A model generated the notes under the pieces. It was given only the letters and a program-made list of their open reading frames with translations. It was not told the origin of the DNA and searched no databases. Position numbers and translations under genes: made by a program. This document shows, piece by piece, positions 12,287-23,454 of a stretch of DNA of 64,000 nucleotides; the first letter of the stretch is position 1; each line of letters opens with the position of its first letter. The DNA lies in the NCBI GenBank assembly GCA_964036665.1, contig OZ038530.1:15695001-15759000 (forward strand), in the 5' to 3' direction. The stretch is from Gordius sp. MW1. Lineage: Eukaryota; Nematomorpha; Gordioida; Gordea; Gordiidae.

Positions 12287-14191
12287 AAAAAAGTCAATTT
12301 AGGAAGACCCATCACCATTGGGAGTGTATTCCGCCGTTTAATTTCTAAAATAATTTGCAAACGAATCAAACCCTCATTGGCCAATACTCTTTCACCTCAT
12401 CAATTAGGCTTTGGTGTGAAGGGTGGATGTGAGGCTGCAAGCCATGCAGGTCGTATCACAATACAAAACCTTCATCCCGAACACTGTTTAGTGAAACTGG
12501 ATTTCTCAAATGCCTTCAATCAGCTTAATAGAAACGTTTTTATGGAAAATTTTTTAGAAGAGTTTCCCCAATACGCAAATTATATCTTAGAAAGTTGCGG
12601 ATCACCATCCCTTTTAAATTTTGGCTCCTTTTTTATTAAATCTGCTGAGGGCCTTCAACAAGGTGATCCCCTTGGGCCACCATTATTTTGTTGCGGGATA
12701 AAGAAACTTATTAACCAAATTAAGGACCAGTGCGACCTATCATTACATGTATGGTACCTAGATGATGCGACTTTGGCGGGCAGCTATGATCAGGTCGCCA
12801 AAGCCATAATCATTATCAAAGACTATTGTGTACCTTTAAATCTATCGCTCAACGATGGCAAATGCGAAATTTTACAACCACCTACTTTCGACCAATATTC
12901 GATTTTTAAACCTTATTCCACCGTAGCTAAGGAAAAACTTTCTATGCTCGGTTCACCCATAGGCGGATCTCCGTGCTTGCAGGACTTTTTAAATAAACAT
13001 TTAGCTTTGTTGGCCTCAAAAATGGAACTTTTAAAATTGTTACCAATACATCACGCTTTTTTTATGATAAAAAACTTTTTTAATATCTCCAAGATTCAGC
13101 ATTGTTTTAGATCAGCCGCTGCTTTTTTACATACTGACATTCTTAAATTATACGAATCCACAATTAAAAATCTCCTAGAAAAAATTTTAAACTTATCTTT
13201 TAATGATACTAGCTGGTTACAAGCCACACTTCCAACTAAATTTGGAGGATTAGGAATAAGGTCCCCTTTGACCATTAGCCTAGTAGCCTTCCTCTCGTCT
13301 TTCAATCTAGTTAAAGATCTCGTTTTTAAATTGGCCACCCATACGGAAGATTTTTTAACGCAAACTGCTTTAACATCATGGCTTGAAAATGTAATGCCAG
13401 GAGCCATTCCAGATTCAGTCAAACAACGAGATTGGGATGCCAGTATAGTGTCACGCTCCGTCGCTTACCTACTTTCGAGTTATGACGCCGTACAGCATTT
13501 CAATCTCAGGTCACTAACGACTGACTCTGGTCACGAATGGCTGGAATGCATTCCAAGCAAGTTCTCTAGGCTCTTACTCTCAAACCCCGAAATTACTTAC
13601 GCGATCGCCTTGAGACTGAGGATCCCAATTTGCAAGCAATTGACTCGTAAAAATTGTAATAAACAAATTGATGTTTGGGCCCACCACCCCTTACATTGTA
13701 AACTTAACAAATTCCGTTTCATTCGCCATCAAAAGATCAACCTTTTGATTCAAACCGCTTTACTAAAAGCCGGCTTCCCTTCTATTCTCGTACCATCTGA
13801 ACCCACTCTTGAGAGTAGAATGCGCCCCGATGGAACATCCACAATTCCATGGGAGGATGGTAAGTTCCTATCTTGGGACTTTACCTGCATCGACGTATTT
13901 GCACCCTCTAACAATAACGCTGACCCATTAGCTCTAGCGGAAGCACGCAAAACTCATAAATACCGTGATATAATTCCTTCTAAAATTTTTATCCCTATCG
14001 TGGCTTCTTGTTCTGCCACTTTTGGCAAACAGGCATTAGCCTTCTTTAAATTGATGGGAAAGAGATCCTTCGAAGGAAAATACTCAGCAAGTTTTCTTTT
14101 ACGCCAAAAAATAGGAATTTTAATAGCCAAATACAATTATGAGGCATTTTCCAACACCTGGCCTCTGGCCCTCGATGAAGATGACGAGTAG
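12287..14191 (+). CDS. Reverse transcriptase with R2-like restriction-type endonuclease (5'-truncated)
   Basis: The frame encodes about 634 residues. An early RPITIGSVFRRLISK block is typical of the start of this RT family. Catalytic motif A is LVKLDFSNAF (Asp codon at 12500-12502). Motif B is GLQQGDPLGPPLF. Motif C is WYLDD (12752-12766), so the catalytic box is YLDD, not YADD. LNDGKCEIL follows as motif D. The C-terminal part has a Cys/His cluster (CNKQ..VWAHHPLHC..FIRH) and then RPDG at 13823-13834 and WDFT from 13874. This order resembles the CCHC plus PD-(D/E)xK nuclease of R2/CRE-type LINEs. The upstream N-terminal zinc fingers are missing, so this copy is probably not autonomous. Clade assignment is from motifs only. 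Confidence 0.8.
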   Translation, partial: KKVNLGRPITIGSVFRRLISKIICKRIKPSLANTLSPHQLGFGVKGGCEAASHAGRITIQNLHPEHCLVKLDFSNAFNQLNRNVFMENFLEEFPQYANYILESCGSPSLLNFGSFFIKSAEGLQQGDPLGPPLFCCGIKKLINQIKDQCDLSLHVWYLDDATLAGSYDQVAKAIIIIKDYCVPLNLSLNDGKCEILQPPTFDQYSIFKPYSTVAKEKLSMLGSPIGGSPCLQDFLNKHLALLASKMELLKLLPIHHAFFMIKNFFNISKIQHCFRSAAAFLHTDILKLYESTIKNLLEKILNLSFNDTSWLQATLPTKFGGLGIRSPLTISLVAFLSSFNLVKDLVFKLATHTEDFLTQTALTSWLENVMPGAIPDSVKQRDWDASIVSRSVAYLLSSYDAVQHFNLRSLTTDSGHEWLECIPSKFSRLLLSNPEITYAIALRLRIPICKQLTRKNCNKQIDVWAHHPLHCKLNKFRFIRHQKINLLIQTALLKAGFPSILVPSEPTLESRMRPDGTSTIPWEDGKFLSWDFTCIDVFAPSNNNADPLALAEARKTHKYRDIIPSKIFIPIVASCSATFGKQALAFFKLMGKRSFEGKYSASFLLRQKIGILIAKYNYEAFSNTWPLALDEDDE

Positions 14192-14270
14192 TCACGCTTT
14201 TTATTTATTTATTGATCGTGTTTTATATTTTTCATATATTAAAAATTTTTAACAAAAAAAAAAAATATTT
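12287..14270 (+). mobile_element. 5'-truncated R2/CRE-like non-LTR retrotransposon
   Basis: The element consists of the 3' part of a LINE: an open frame from 12287 to 14191, a short 3' UTR and an A-rich end near 14253-14270. The 5' side starts abruptly inside the reverse transcriptase domain, just after a stop at 12284-12286, which is the usual outcome of incomplete reverse transcription. The uninterrupted frame suggests a young insertion. I did not find target duplications. Confidence 0.75.
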
Positions 14271-14628
14271 TATTCCAATTGCTGCATTAAAAGTCGCTTC
14301 CTTCATGAGCATTTATTTTATAAAATTTTGTTATAAAATGTTCAATCAAACTTAATTGTAATTTCATTAAATGGCATACGAAAATTATTTTGCATTCCCT
14401 ATTTTACGAACTATCCCACTTTCAATAATTTAACCAGATTAATCTTTCAAGAATATTCTAAGTTATTTCTTAATAATTTTATTACTTTTAAATATTTTCT
14501 ATTACCCTCACAGTAATATACTCCTTTCTCATTTTTTAATTATCCATAGACAAAGCTTTACGTGAGCGCATGATACAAAAGTTTTAAAACACTTCTTAAT
14601 ATTTCATAATTAAATTTACGACATGACC
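14271..14628. other. Intergenic AT-rich sequence
   Basis: Nothing recognised between the LINE and the next MITE. Confidence 0.5.
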
Positions 14629-14756
14629 TATGGGCGTTGTAGGGAGGGGCAAAACAATTATTTTGAAATTTTAGCCATAATTTTATGAAATTCCAACAAA
14701 TTTTTGAATTTGGAGGGAAGAAGCAGCTCCTACTGCCCCCCCTGGCTACACCCATG
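14629..14756. mobile_element. hAT-like MITE, copy 4 (short)
   Basis: Left end TATGGGCGTTGTAG lacks part of the usual repeat; right end is CTGGCTACACCCATG. Flanks ACATGACC (14621-14628) and AAATGACC (14757-14764) match at 7 of 8 positions. Confidence 0.8.
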
Positions 14757-15054
14757 AAATGACCTGTAATTAGTTTAACTAATCACAATTTTTATCCGCA
14801 TTGCTATTGTGAAAGATTAAAATTCGAAATACTAATTTAATTATTTATATTGATGATGGTTTAACTCTAACCCCTTCTGCTCCTTTTTATTTTTAGAGTA
14901 AGAAAAATTCTACAAACTTTTGCAAAAAGTGATCTAATTTGCTTGTATACAAAGTGTTTTTAATTTCAAGTAAATATGTACAATTGATCATATAAGGGTA
15001 AATATTTTATTTTTTGCTTAGATAAAGTTATTTATAACAATGTGTCCATATATT

Positions 15055-15206
15055 TATGGTCGTAGCCAGGGAAAGGTAGGGAGAGACGGCTGGGCCTCTT
15101 TAAATCCAAAAAATCTTTAAAATTTTGAAATTTATGGCTAAATTGCAAAAACTTAATATTTTGCCTCTCCTAAAATCATTACTGCCCCCCGTTAATTACA
15201 CTCGTG
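15055..15206. mobile_element. hAT-like MITE, copy 5 (old)
   Basis: The left end TATGGTCGTAGCCAGG and the interior (TCTTTAAATCCAAAAAAT, then CATTACTGCCCCCC) match the family. The right terminus is eroded and no target duplication remains. Confidence 0.6.
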
Positions 15207-15704
15207 GCACATAAACTAGTCATTGAAGGGTAAAGTATCGAGCAGTAGTACCTATATAGCTTTTGAAAAACCTTACCCAAAGCTTATTTAACCTGCTAAA
15301 AGAGAATTTATAATAAAACTTTTGTTCGGCCATAATAAATTGATTGATATAAAACGACATTACAATAATTGAGCATGGGCTATAAAATTGTTTAACCTAT
15401 TTATTTTAAATTTTTTGTTTTTTATAAATCTTTTAATATGAAGTTTTTAGGAGCCCATGAATCTTCTTTGTTTAAATAACAATGAGTAATTTTTGAGAAC
15501 TAATTTAATATAGTTAAGGCTATAATCCTAACTATACATTTATCTATATAACCACATAATATTAAGCTCTAAACTTTCTAGTTAATTAATTTTTTATCAA
15601 TATATTATGTTATCTATAGAACACTAGTGACGTTTTATTTTTCAATATTAAAAATATTTTCTAAAATATTGTTGTGTTTGGATCACGCTTTAAATATTTT
15701 GAAA

Positions 15705-18700
15705 ATGCCTATGTTAAAAATTTTAAACCCTAATTCGGAAATTGCTAAATCTTCGAGGGCTTTAGCAGTTAATATCACTGCTGCTAAAGGCCTTTTGGAG
15801 GTTATGAAAAGCAACCTCGGACCAAAAGGGACTTTAAAAATGTACTCGATGAAATAGTTTATAAACTAATAATTTTTAGGTTAGTATCAGGAGCCGGAGA
15901 TATAAAGTTAACCAAAGATGGAAATGTCCTTCTGAATGAGATGGTAATGATTTATTATTCATATTTCAAAGGCTTATTAGCAAATCAAACATCCAACAGC
16001 ATCTTTAATTGCCAAAGCTGCCACAGCGCAGGATGATATTACAGGTGATGGCACTACATCTATAGTACTTTTGGTTGGTGAGATGCTAAAGGAAGCAGAA
16101 AAATACATTACAGAAGTATATTTTAGGTTTCAAACTTTATTTGCTTTTATTTAGGGTTTGCATCCAACTATAATAACTGATGGATTTGAAATTGGGAAAA
16201 ACAAAGCTTTAGAGGCAAGTTTCAAAAATAATTGTTGTAAAGCTCATATTAGGTGTTGGAAAAGATGAAATACAAAAAAGAAATAACAAAAGAGATTTTA
16301 ACAAATGTTGCTCACACAGCTTTAAGGACAAAATTGAATGCTGAATTAGCAGACTTGATGACCAATGTTAGAATTGCTTAATTAAGTTGAATATCTAGTA
16401 TAATTTTTAGATTGTGGTTGAAGCTGTTTCATGTATTAAAAATTCAAATGGGGTTATAGATTTGCATCACATTGAAATTGTGGAAATGAAACATAAAACT
16501 GAGACTGATACGGTGTATGTTTTTAAACTAAATTATTAATGTTTTTTAGTTTGATTAAAGGATTAGTCCTTGATCATGGTGCAAGACATCCTAACATGAA
16601 TAAACGTGTTAACAATGCCTACATTTTGATATGCAATGTGAATTTAGAATATGAAAAAACGTAAGCTTATATGTATATTGATCTTTTTCTGTTTAGTTGA
16701 CTACTGATATAAGGCTCTCATTTTGGTAAATTTAACACATTTAAATTGTTTCTTATTTTGTATCATAATTAAACAAATTAATATTTTTAACTATTTAGTT
16801 TAGTATTTAAATGAATATGTATAACATTATAAGAATATATTATGTTAAATTTAAACTGGTATATTTACTTACATTAAAGGTCTGAATTAAATAATTATGT
16901 AATCACATTTTTTGAAGCTAAATAAATATTAATTATATTTTTATCTCAAAATGTTAAAAAGATTATTTTGTGTTCACATATTTTAGAGAAGTTAATTCAG
17001 CTTTTAACTACAAAACTGCTGTAGAACGTGAAAGCATGGCCAAAGCTGAAAGAAAATTTGTTGATGATAGGGTGGAAAAAATTATACAGCTGAAAAAACA
17101 AGTGTGTGGTGATAGTGGAGACAGCAAAAAAGGATTTGTGGTCATTAACCAAAAGGTTTCCTTTTATTTTTCTTTATTATTACATTGAGATTCCCTCTCA
17201 CTTTTAATAATGTTTTGATGAGATTGTGTAAAGTCAACTAAAGCCAAAATTAAATTAGCCTTCAGAAACTAAAAATATTTGTTGTAAACATTTGGGTTTG
17301 TTTTAAATTTATTGAAAAATACACGAGTGAATATATAAGTAAAAATTGTGGCATTAGAACCTTTTTTTATTTTTGGGAATATTATCTACACATCTAGTTG
17401 GGCTAAAAATGGTTGAAATCTTTATAGTCTGCATTAATATGACGATTTTAAACCTTTAAATGTTGTAACGTAAAACCTACTACATTTTGAAAATCACCAT
17501 TTATGTTTTAAAGCATTTTTAACTTTTTTGTCACGTCAACCATTGGAAAATTTAGCAACTTAATATTTAAATTCCCTACTTTAATGTATTCATAGGGTAT
17601 AGATCCTCTGGCATTGGATATGTTAGCCAAGGAGGGAATAGTAGCCCTGAGACGTGCTAAAAGGAGAAACATGGAAAGGTATTGTTTAAAAAAAGGCATA
17701 TGTACTAATAGCTCCTTAGATTGGTTTTAGCTTGTGGCGGCAAAGCTATCAATAGTTTGGAAGACCTCTCTCCCGATTGCCTTGGCTATGCAGGACTTGT
17801 ATACGAACACGTTCTGGTATAAACTATTATAAATATCAGTTTAACCTTAATTATATATTTCTACACAAATAACTAAAATACCTATGATGGGCGTAGCCAG
17901 CATTGGAATTAGAAGGGGGGATAATGATTTAGGGAGGGGTAAAATTATCATTTTATGAAATTTGGGTCATAATTTTAATAAAAACAATTTTTTAGATTTA
18001 GAGGGGGCAGCCCCCCCCCCCTGGATAAGCCCTGATACCTATTGATAGTCATAACATTGTTTAAAACTACTTATTTGTATGGTCATGGTTGTTTACCAAA
18101 ATTATTTCTTGTTATAAATATTTGAAAAAGCATGTCGATAAATTGATGTGTCACACACTTTGACAAATGATGTAGGTAGTGTTTAACTAGCGCGTCTTAC
18201 TAGACCTACGCTGTTTAAGGGAATAAACACACTTAGTACCATCACCATTAAAAGAGTCTACTGGTGTAAGGTCTCTTTTTAGTGTTTTCCTTCCCTATGG
18301 TCTTAAACCCTATAAAATTACTATGGGGTGCATGTGCCCTTTTTTTATTCGCACAGCGTTGTTATACATCTCGACAATATCACCAAGTTAAGCATATATC
18401 TATCTCATGACACATTCGAGTATTTGACGAAAGAATATATTGGTCGGTTTGCACCAGACTCACGTTGAAAGATTTTAAAAACGAGACTAGCACTTATGAT
18501 ATGGCTATTTTATGCACGCCATAATATCACTCCAGCAGACCCCTAGGCGCACCCGTTGCAACACTTGTTTGAGTCACAAATTTAGAAATTCAAGACCATT
18601 TGTATTCTTGAAGAATTAGTAGGCCAAGATTTTTTTTCAAAATAAATGTTTAAGTTTACCCCATTTACCTCGATTCCTATTTAATTTTAAGGTCTGATTT

Positions 18701-21012
18701 ATTGTTGATAGGGTGAAGACAAGTTTACATTCATAGAGGAGTGCAAAGATCCCAAATCGGTCACCATCCTCATCAAGGGTCCCGCTAAATACATGATTGT
18801 CCAGATGAAAGATGCCATTAAAGATGGCTTAAGAGCCGTGAAAAATGCCTTGGAAGATGGTTAGAATAATTTATGTTTATTTTATTTTTAGATAGTATGT
18901 ATATTTACTTAAGGAAGAAGTTATGTTCTTAGATTTTTACTAGTATTTTCGGTTTGAATTTTAAGAATATGAGGAATGTAGCAAATTGCCCAATCCTCCT
19001 ATAATTTGTATATTATTTTTACAGATCCTGGATAAATGGATTAAAATTTGTTGGGTCATAATTACCCCATCCATGACTTTACCCAGGCTCATAGTTTTAA
19101 TATTGGTTAATTCCTAAACATTGCCTTAAATAGGTGCGATAAACAGATACGAAGACCATCTTTTGGAACCCTTTTTGTGCTTTTTTTACTGTTTGCATTT
19201 CTTCGAGTTTTGTGGACACCAAGCTGCTTTTCATTGCTTCTACCGTTTAAATTCATGCTGTCACCTAATTTAAGCAGCTTTAAAAAAACGTGGAACGCTA
19301 TTAATATAAGTAAATTTTTTTGTTATTGTAAATTAGTTGATTCTCGCATAAAGTGTAAACTTTTATTTTGCTTGACATAGGCGTAGTACCCGGGGCGGGC
19401 GCTTTCTACATCGCAGCCTTTCAAGCCTTAAAAAATTTGAAGGATTTGCGGGGCAAAGTTAAGTTGGGAGTTAAGGCTTACGCGGACGCCCTGCTAGTTA
19501 TCCCAATCACGCTTGCCACTAATTCGGGATTCGATCAACAGGATGCCATATTGAAATTAGAGGAGGAGAGCGAAAAAACCAAGCAATACGTTGGTCTCGA
19601 TTTGGACACCGGTCTCTCTCTCTCACATTTTTGCTAACAGATTAAATTTTTAAGATGAGGGGAGAGTTATATATAGCCGCGTGTTATGAGATATGGTAAT
19701 ACTTAATCATAGAGCTGCTTTTTCTCAGATAAATCTATACAGCGTAGTTTTATTAAAATGGTGACGGTATATTTTACATATTAATTCAGTAATAGGCCGT
19801 TATAGTTGATACGTATCTTTTTTTGAATTTTAACCTAATATAGTTTTTTTTGCTTAAAAGTGGTCCAAAGTATCACTTGTTGAATTATTCATAATTTAGC
19901 TATTACAATTTTTTAAACTTAATTATATGAGTTATATTTTAAAAGTGTATTAAACTCACTTAACTGCATATTTTGCTGATTTCTTTTAAATATAACTAAT
20001 ATTACGGCGATGTTTGCTTTTTTAAATAAACTTCTTTTGGGAACGGTTATATTCGACTAGTTGATAAAAATAATGAAAGGTAGTTCTCTGAAAAAACAAG
20101 TCAATTGCATTGTGAATGGATTAAATCAAGAAGGAAGATTCAAGCAATATCAATTGACTCATGTAGACTGAAATTTTTTTAGCCTAATTTATACTTTTTT
20201 TAGTTTATGATGTGCAACAATTTATACTTTTTTGCTAATTCGCTGACTTCTTGGGTGCCATCTTTGTGATCCAATTTATTATTGACTTTAATGTATAAAT
20301 GGAAGGACATACTTGTGCCTTTGCCTATTAAATTAAAACCCTTCGTTTTGACGCTACTATCTACTATGTGTAATATCTTTATTTTGATAAAAATATATAG
20401 GGGAACCGATAATACCGGCCGATATCGGTGTGTGGGACAATTACAACGTTATAAAGCTAAGCATTCACTCCAGGTAAAAGCCTAGCCTCGTATGTCTCTC
20501 AATTTTGCAGCTTTGATGTTTAAATGGTTTTTTCTTTATTAAAATTGACCATAATCACTGCTTGATCTTGAAATGTGTGACGTTTTTGACCAAAACCTTC
20601 AACATACAAGCTTTTAGTAAAAAAGGGAATGCCATTTTATTATAATTTGCTTCTATTATAAATTTTGTATACTTCTCTCATAACTCATAAATTTATTCGG
20701 ACACTTGTTGGATTTTGCAGGAAACTGGTTTTAAAATTAGTCTTATAATGGGAAGATCTGTGCTATCTGAAGTGATTTATTTATAAAATCTGTTTTAACA
20801 CTAGTTTGGCCAAGCGATTTGAAGCAGAACGCGCATTTTAACCATTACCTTTATTTCTATTTTATGCAATTACATAAAGTAGTTTTAATAGTTAATAAAG
20901 GTATTGAATTAATCATAATATTATTCTCATTATTTACAGCACAATTATTGCCAGTAACATTTTGTTGGTTGATGAAATGATGGCTGCAGGCATTTCGACT
21001 CTCAAGAAATGA
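15705..21012 (+). CDS. CCT6: T-complex protein 1 subunit zeta (CCT6), complete, 14 exons
   Basis: This subunit of the cytosolic TRiC/CCT chaperonin ring folds actin, tubulin and other proteins using ATP. Exons: 15705-15841, 15880-15943, 15981-16115, 16155-16214, 16253-16366, 16411-16514, 16550-16660, 16987-17155, 17596-17678, 17720-17816, 18712-18859, 19381-19611, 20401-20473, 20940-21012. They join in frame to 532 residues, the usual family size. Visible motifs are NLGPKGT and [14 protein letters not shown] (nucleotide binding), TGDGTTS (ATPase), RGLVLDHG-like [37 protein letters not shown], and a C-terminal [12 protein letters not shown]. Start at 15705 is the first ATG of the exon; a second at 15711 is also possible. 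Zeta identity rests on [15 protein letters not shown] and [13 protein letters not shown]. Introns 1-6 and 9 are only 35-44 bp. Intron 4 has a GC donor. Intron 10 holds a MITE. Confidence 0.96.
17886..18034. mobile_element. hAT-like MITE, copy 6, inside CCT6 intron 10
   Basis: Ends are GATGGGCGTAGCCAGC and CTGGATAAGCCCTG. The target duplication ATACCTAT is perfect at 17878-17885 and 18035-18042. It lies in the 895-bp intron 17817-18711 on the sense side, clear of both splice sites. Confidence 0.9.
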
Positions 21013-21028
21013 AGCAAAAATTTTAGTG

Positions 21029-21034
21029 AATAAA
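21029..21034 (+). terminator. Polyadenylation signal of CCT6
   Basis: AATAAA lies 16 bases after the CCT6 stop codon; a second AATAAA is at 21162-21167. Either could serve, the second leaving a more usual 3' UTR length. Confidence 0.55.
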
Positions 21035-21699
21035 AATCTCTCTTAGCACTTTGCTTCTTATTACGCTTATGTACATTGATTTTATGATTATAATGGCGAT
21101 GTCGTTTAGCTAACACCATTTTATATTCGTTGTCCATATTATCCTTTTTTTGCACATCAAAAATAAAATTTAGTTAATTCGATACAGTTTATTTTTTAAA
21201 ATCACAGTCATATTTGTGATTATATGAAAGACGAATCGTTTAGTCATTAATCTTTTTCTTTATATATCATTAAAACATATGATTTCATCAACTGGGCTTT
21301 GTTTCATAATAATATTATAGCAATAATATAAAACCGATATAATTGTGTAGATAATGATATAGCTATTGGCAGGTAGATGCCTTTAGATTTTCTAAAATTA
21401 TTTGATCACGAATGCCTACTAAACAAGGGACCCTAGGTATGAACATTTTTGGCTTCGAATTGCATGGCACCCACATCGGTATTCAATCCACACGGCCGTC
21501 CTCTATTTTCGGTATTCATGGTACTTATTAGTGTGAGCACTATCTTGTAATTTTTAATTGATTAAGGAAACAATTTTAAAATACATTCTAATCATTAGTT
21601 TAATGCATCTTTTTGATTTGCACCGTGACTTTCTCCTCCTAATAGAGTTCGACTATATTTATTAAGATCCTTGTTAGTTCTAACTCTCATATGTTCCTT

Positions 21700-22390
21700 G
21701 AAACATTCTTTTCACCTTACCATCACTTCATTTGACAAGGCTTAGACCTCCCCACGTTATCGACAATTTAAGGATCCAGAAGTTAAATTTATCATTTCCC
21801 TTATCTTGGCCAAACTGTACTTTAATTGTCGCCCTCTTTATCATCTAGTTAGCCAGCAATTTTGATGTAATTAGCATTCTTTGCTAATGCAATGGCCTTC
21901 TTCGCAACTGTTTGGCTTCTTGATATAACTGATAATCCTTAGATTTTTTCGATTTAGGCGGCCATTTACGTAAAGTTTTCTTTTAATAAACTCCCTATTC
22001 CATTGATGTTCACTATAGCTCCTTATTCAAAGCCTTGCTTCGTTAATCATGTCCTCAAACCTGTGTTTCGTCTTTTCAAGTTTGCGTGCAGCCTCTCCCA
22101 TTCCTAGTTATAGTTAACGTTCCCCTTCATTAACATGGTGCTCACTAGTGTAGAGGCTTTTTGGCGGTATTTACCGCCTGTCAACGTTTCCTTTGGCATT
22201 TCGTATTTAATTCGAGGTGGATATGTTTTTTTTCCTTCGATGAGCATACTCATCATTTAATATTCAAAACGGGTGGAAAATGTTGCTAGGCGATTTCTTC
22301 CACTATTATTCCCTTAATCATTTCGCCTTATAAGTAGATAGCCAGTTTGACTAAAATGTTTTCCACTATGTAACATTATTATCTTCTCGT
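21700..22390 (-). pseudogene. Decayed RTE-like LINE fragment
   Basis: The plus-strand text aligns by eye with the plus-strand text of the LINE at 60540-61020. Shared pieces include ATAG(T/C)TCC(C/T)TATTCAAAG and GGCGATTTCTTC followed by TTTCGCC(G/T)TATAAG. The block CATGGTGCTCA at 22135 is the reverse complement of the plus-strand remnant near 57080. It is full of stops and carries only endonuclease-end and linker sequence. Confidence 0.7.
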
Positions 22391-23333
22391 TCTTGAGATT
22401 TTATAATGATAAATCCGGGCATTCCGCTTATTAAAAATTAAATAAATCTGTCTCACCATATAATGTAGAATCTAATTATATTATGCTCATCAACAAAAAA
22501 TACTAAAAGCAATGAAAGTTTATAATAGCTGCTCGAGGAACTTGGATCCTCTGTTTGATTCGGTTATATCTATGTCGACTGTCCCTCTTATAAAATTTTA
22601 GGAATGCAGTCCATCTAAAGTTTCTTTAATATTTGATGTTTTTAAGACTGTTTTGCCGCATACTATAATACTTTCAGATTTTATAAATATTACATTTATG
22701 ATAATAATTATAAAAAAAGTATTTCTAATATAAGTTTAAAACACATTATCTAGTTTAATTTAAAACACATGCAAGTCAAATATCAAAAAACTCCTGTAAT
22801 AAATTTCCATTTAAAATATATAATTACTATCTTATGAAAATTAAGCTTACGATAAATTAGCAGCTCAAAATTGGAAAATTACGCTACATAAATGACAAAT
22901 AATATTAATAGTTATTATTTTTTATTTGCTTAAAATTGTAATCGATATTATGCTACTCATTTTACGGGTCATTAATTTTAATCGATCACATATTTTGATG
23001 ATATATTGGCGGGGGTTTGACAAATTTTCTCACGCGCCCCAAGTCTTTTCTATCATGGACTATGAATAATAAAACTCTTTGACAAAATATTACGAGCTAA
23101 ACTATGTATTGCTTGAATTAAACTATAAAAGATTCGACTTTTATTATGAAACTTAATTGAAACACTCTAAAAACATAGAGGGTTAACAGTAACAGGTGCC
23201 TAAATCAATTGCAACTACTTAAATTTTGTTACCTAGTCTTCATTCATTCTTGCTCCTAATTTACTTAAAATAAACAAGGAAATAATTTTTTAATAGACAA
23301 TTAAAATCAAATAAAGAAGGGTATATCAGTATT
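22391..23333. other. Intergenic AT-rich sequence
   Basis: No gene or repeat recognised. Confidence 0.5.
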
Positions 23334-23454
23334 TAAGGGCGTAGCCAGGTTTTGAATTAGGGGGGGGGGGCAAAACCTAAATTTTTTTTAACTTATAAGG
23401 GTTTTGCTTTAAAAAAAATTTCGTCATTTAGGGGGGCCCCTGGCTACGCCCATG
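23334..23454. mobile_element. hAT-like MITE, copy 7 (subtype with GGTTTTGAATTAG)
   Basis: Left end TAAGGGCGTAGCCAGG, right end CTGGCTACGCCCATG. Flanks TCAGTATT and TTAGTATT (23326-23333, 23455-23462) match at 7 of 8. Its interior, with TTTTGAATTAG followed by a G run and CAAAAC, defines a second subtype in this window. Confidence 0.85.

Noticed and set aside
13096..14136. Minus-strand ORFs opposite the R2-like reverse transcriptase
   Set aside because: Antisense shadows of a clearly coding plus-strand frame.
15627..15704. Extending CCT6 upstream to a GTG at 15627
   Set aside because: Non-ATG start; the family begins close to the LNP motif, fitting the ATG at 15705.
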